Source: Flectonema sp. DT1601
Lineage: Eukaryota > Euglenozoa > Diplonemea > Diplonemida > Diplonemidae
Reading direction: 5' to 3'
NCBI GenBank assembly: GCA_964019425.1
Contig: OZ025838.1
Span: 1-64,000, forward strand
DNA: 64,000 nucleotides
This document shows positions 62,257 through 64,000 of this stretch, in pieces; position 1 is the first letter of the stretch, and every line of letters starts with the position of its first letter. The notes under the pieces were generated by a model, which saw nothing but the letters and a program-made list of their open reading frames with translations, searched no databases and was not told where the DNA came from. The translations under genes and the position numbers were made by a program.

Positions 62257-63727
62257 TTCAGGCTGTTGTTGTTCTTGTTGTTGTGTTAAAACTGAAAGAA
62301 GGAAAGATAATGTCTAACAAGTTTATGATTGAAATTAACCTGCCCAGCCTCAATCTGAAGTTCTTTAGGTTGATCTTCAGGGTCCCAACAAGCGTACTTT
62401 CCAATAAATTGGGATCGGGTTGTGCTGCACCCCCAGGGGTTGGCACATTAAGTCCTTTTCAGTGCGGCTTATGGGTTTGACACCCTAAACCTTGCACACG
62501 TGTTAGACTCCTTGATACGTGTTTCAAGACGGGTAGTGCAAGATCGCTACGTCTGGTGCGTGCACTGCGGGGGTGGCACTGCATTAATACAACATTTGGA
62601 TAGCAGCTTTCCCGTAGGATTGAAGACTTTCACAAACGTGCACCAATACAGAACTTTGCCCTCGTGCACATACGTATCCTACACGGTCTGCAGAACCAGG
62701 GCCTGAGCAAGCTCACGGCACCCAGCATGTCGAATACGACCAGACAACTTAATGATAGGACTGATGAGGAGAATCATGAAGTTTTGAACGGATCTCGTAC
62801 TCTTACCACTCACCAATCCTACCTGCTGTGGACAACAAGAAAATGAAATGTGCGACCCATTCTCGCCGCTGTCTTTCATACGAATCAAAATGAAATGAAA
62901 TTTATTTCAATCTTTGAAACTCAAGAGTTCAAATCATCTACGAAACCTTCTCATGACACAGTCAGATTAAATAGCTGTCTGGACAAGTCAATGGTTCGAT
63001 ATGGAAATAGACAATGTGACAACAACATAGTTTCAGTCATTCAAAATGGCAACAAACTTCAATGGACTTTCATTTGCTACGACACCTGTTTTAAAAAAGT
63101 ATTCTCCCTCACAAAAATAAACCAACACACAGCATTCACTTCATTCGAAATCACAATAATAGTGAGGAAGGAATTCAGGGGAAGGCTTACTGAGGATCAT
63201 TTAATTGCCATGCCCTCAGAGATAATAATCAAAAAAGATAACTGCGGCATCCTTTTGCTTAAATACATATCATATTTCGAAAAACGTTTCTTGATCTTCA
63301 GAACACAATCCCACTCACAGTGGACAACAAGTAAACAAAATGTGTGACCAATCTTTGTCGCAGTCCTTCACACGAATCAAAATATGAAATTTACTTCATC
63401 TTCATCAGCTGCGGGAACGACTAAGTGTCACTACTTGACTTGCTCAAAAAAAAGAAATTAAAAAACTTTGTTTGCATTTCGCGCACAAACTCTCAAAATT
63501 TATGAATCATGGAAGTCTGTATTAAAATAATGAAAACAAGGGAGCACATCAGATTGCAACCTTCTGTGTAAGTGTTGTACTTCCCAAGCAATAGATTCAA
63601 TTATTGGGTGTAAATATAGAAAGGGAGGGAGCTAAATATAAGAAATAATAAAAACAACTGTCGGAGAGTGGCAGGGATTCCAACATTCATACAATCCACA
63701 CACAGCTGCTGTTCCAGTTCATTCCCT
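62257..63727. repeat. L spacer between copies 6 and 7 (14-bp deletion)
   Basis: L spacer lacking 14 bp (CAATCACAACCAAC) near 63574, the same deletion as in the edge L spacer near 50914. Confidence 0.6.
62850..63347 (+). CDS. 165-aa ORF in L spacer (RGRL variant, doubtful)
   Basis: Copy of the ORF at 52549-53046, one higher-order period from the 56513 copy and sharing its variant. Confidence 0.25.
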   Translation: MRPILAAVFHTNQNEMKFISIFETQEFKSSTKPSHDTVRLNSCLDKSMVRYGNRQCDNNIVSVIQNGNKLQWTFICYDTCFKKVFSLTKINQHTAFTSFEITIIVRKEFRGRLTEDHLIAMPSEIIIKKDNCGILLLKYISYFEKRFLIFRTQSHSQWTTSKQNV

Positions 63728-64000
63728 TCACAGCATGTTGAAAGGTGATGGGCAGTCTCCATCTCTGCCACATCCACCACCACCAAAGGGGTGAGGGCCA
63801 GGGAGCCTCGCACACCAAGGCGCATACACGCATCCCTCAAGTCCGAACACCACAGCGATCTCATCGTGAGTATTGTAGACCATTTCATTGTACGTTGCGG
63901 CGTTCGCATTCACGTGTTTGTGGAACGAGATCGTCTTCCTCGAGTCGTCAAAGCATGGGGAACAGGCTCCCGCATCCCAACCGCTGGAAAGCAGCTCAGA
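63728..64000 (-). CDS. Array copy 7 of the 295-aa protein (cut by window edge)
   Basis: The C-terminal 90 residues or so of a seventh copy (D-D-S variant, FNML end). The rest lies beyond the window. Confidence 0.68.
   Translation of the reverse strand, partial: SELLSSGWDAGACSPCFDDSRKTISFHKHVNANAATYNEMVYNTHDEIAVVFGLEGCVYAPWCARLPGPHPFGGGGCGRDGDCPSPFNML

Larger units (their letters stand above)
50225..64000 (-). repeat. Tandem gene array with 6,337-bp higher-order repeat
   Basis: Seven copies of an 888-bp ORF are separated by two spacer types. Starts of successive copies are 2373, 1591, 2373, 2373, 1591 and about 2359 bp apart. The spacer order L, S, L, L, S, L gives a three-copy unit of 6,337 bp: copies 1, 2 and 3 lie exactly that distance from 4, 5 and 6. 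Copies differ at only a handful of positions. The left limit near 50225 is a rearranged junction within an L spacer. The right side runs off the window. Confidence 0.95.

Overview
This window comes from a single-celled eukaryote that I cannot place more precisely. The nuclear genes include eRF3, a DnaJ protein, a BLOC-1 subunit, NIPSNAP and a SNARE. Several have short GT-AG introns of about 60-95 bp whose 3' ends are A-rich and end in A-CAG. Every well-supported gene lies on the minus strand.

Region 1 (1-11634) is a very homogeneous satellite of the 8-bp unit TTTGCGGG, 1,408 perfect copies after a slightly irregular first 370 bases. It looks telomere-like, but at the left edge the G-rich strand reads inward, which is the wrong polarity for a chromosome end there.

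Region 2 (11635-26122) holds three DIRS-order retroelements (tyrosine-recombinase retrotransposons of the Ngaro/VIPER/PAT type), all on the minus strand and separated by short TTTGCGGG arrays. Elements 2 and 3 look whole and carry split direct repeats (A1-B1-A2 at one end, B2 at the other). They encode a gag-like Q-rich protein, a tyrosine recombinase and RT-RNase H. The G-counts at their junctions fit conservative recombination between the G-run of the joined element ends and the GGG of TTTGCGGG. This satellite-targeted system is the most striking feature of the window.

Region 3 (26123-27987) is a broken ubiquitin-like/LRR/poly-Q gene that runs into the innermost short array. Region 4 (27988-50224) is ordinary, AT-richer chromosome with about ten host genes, all on the minus strand: three long coiled-coil proteins and one shorter one, NIPSNAP, DnaJ, BLOC1S2, eRF3 with a Sup35-like Q/G/Y-rich head, a SNARE with a syntaxin-17-like glycine-rich hairpin, and a secreted purple-acid-phosphatase-like enzyme. 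One intron consists almost entirely of about 145 copies of a TTGTG pentamer.

Region 5 (50225-64000, continuing off the edge) is a recent, nearly identical array of seven copies of a 295-residue Cys/His-rich, probably secreted protein gene. Two spacer types (long L, short S) alternate as L-L-S, giving a 6,337-bp higher-order unit. Variants are shuffled among copies, which indicates gene conversion.
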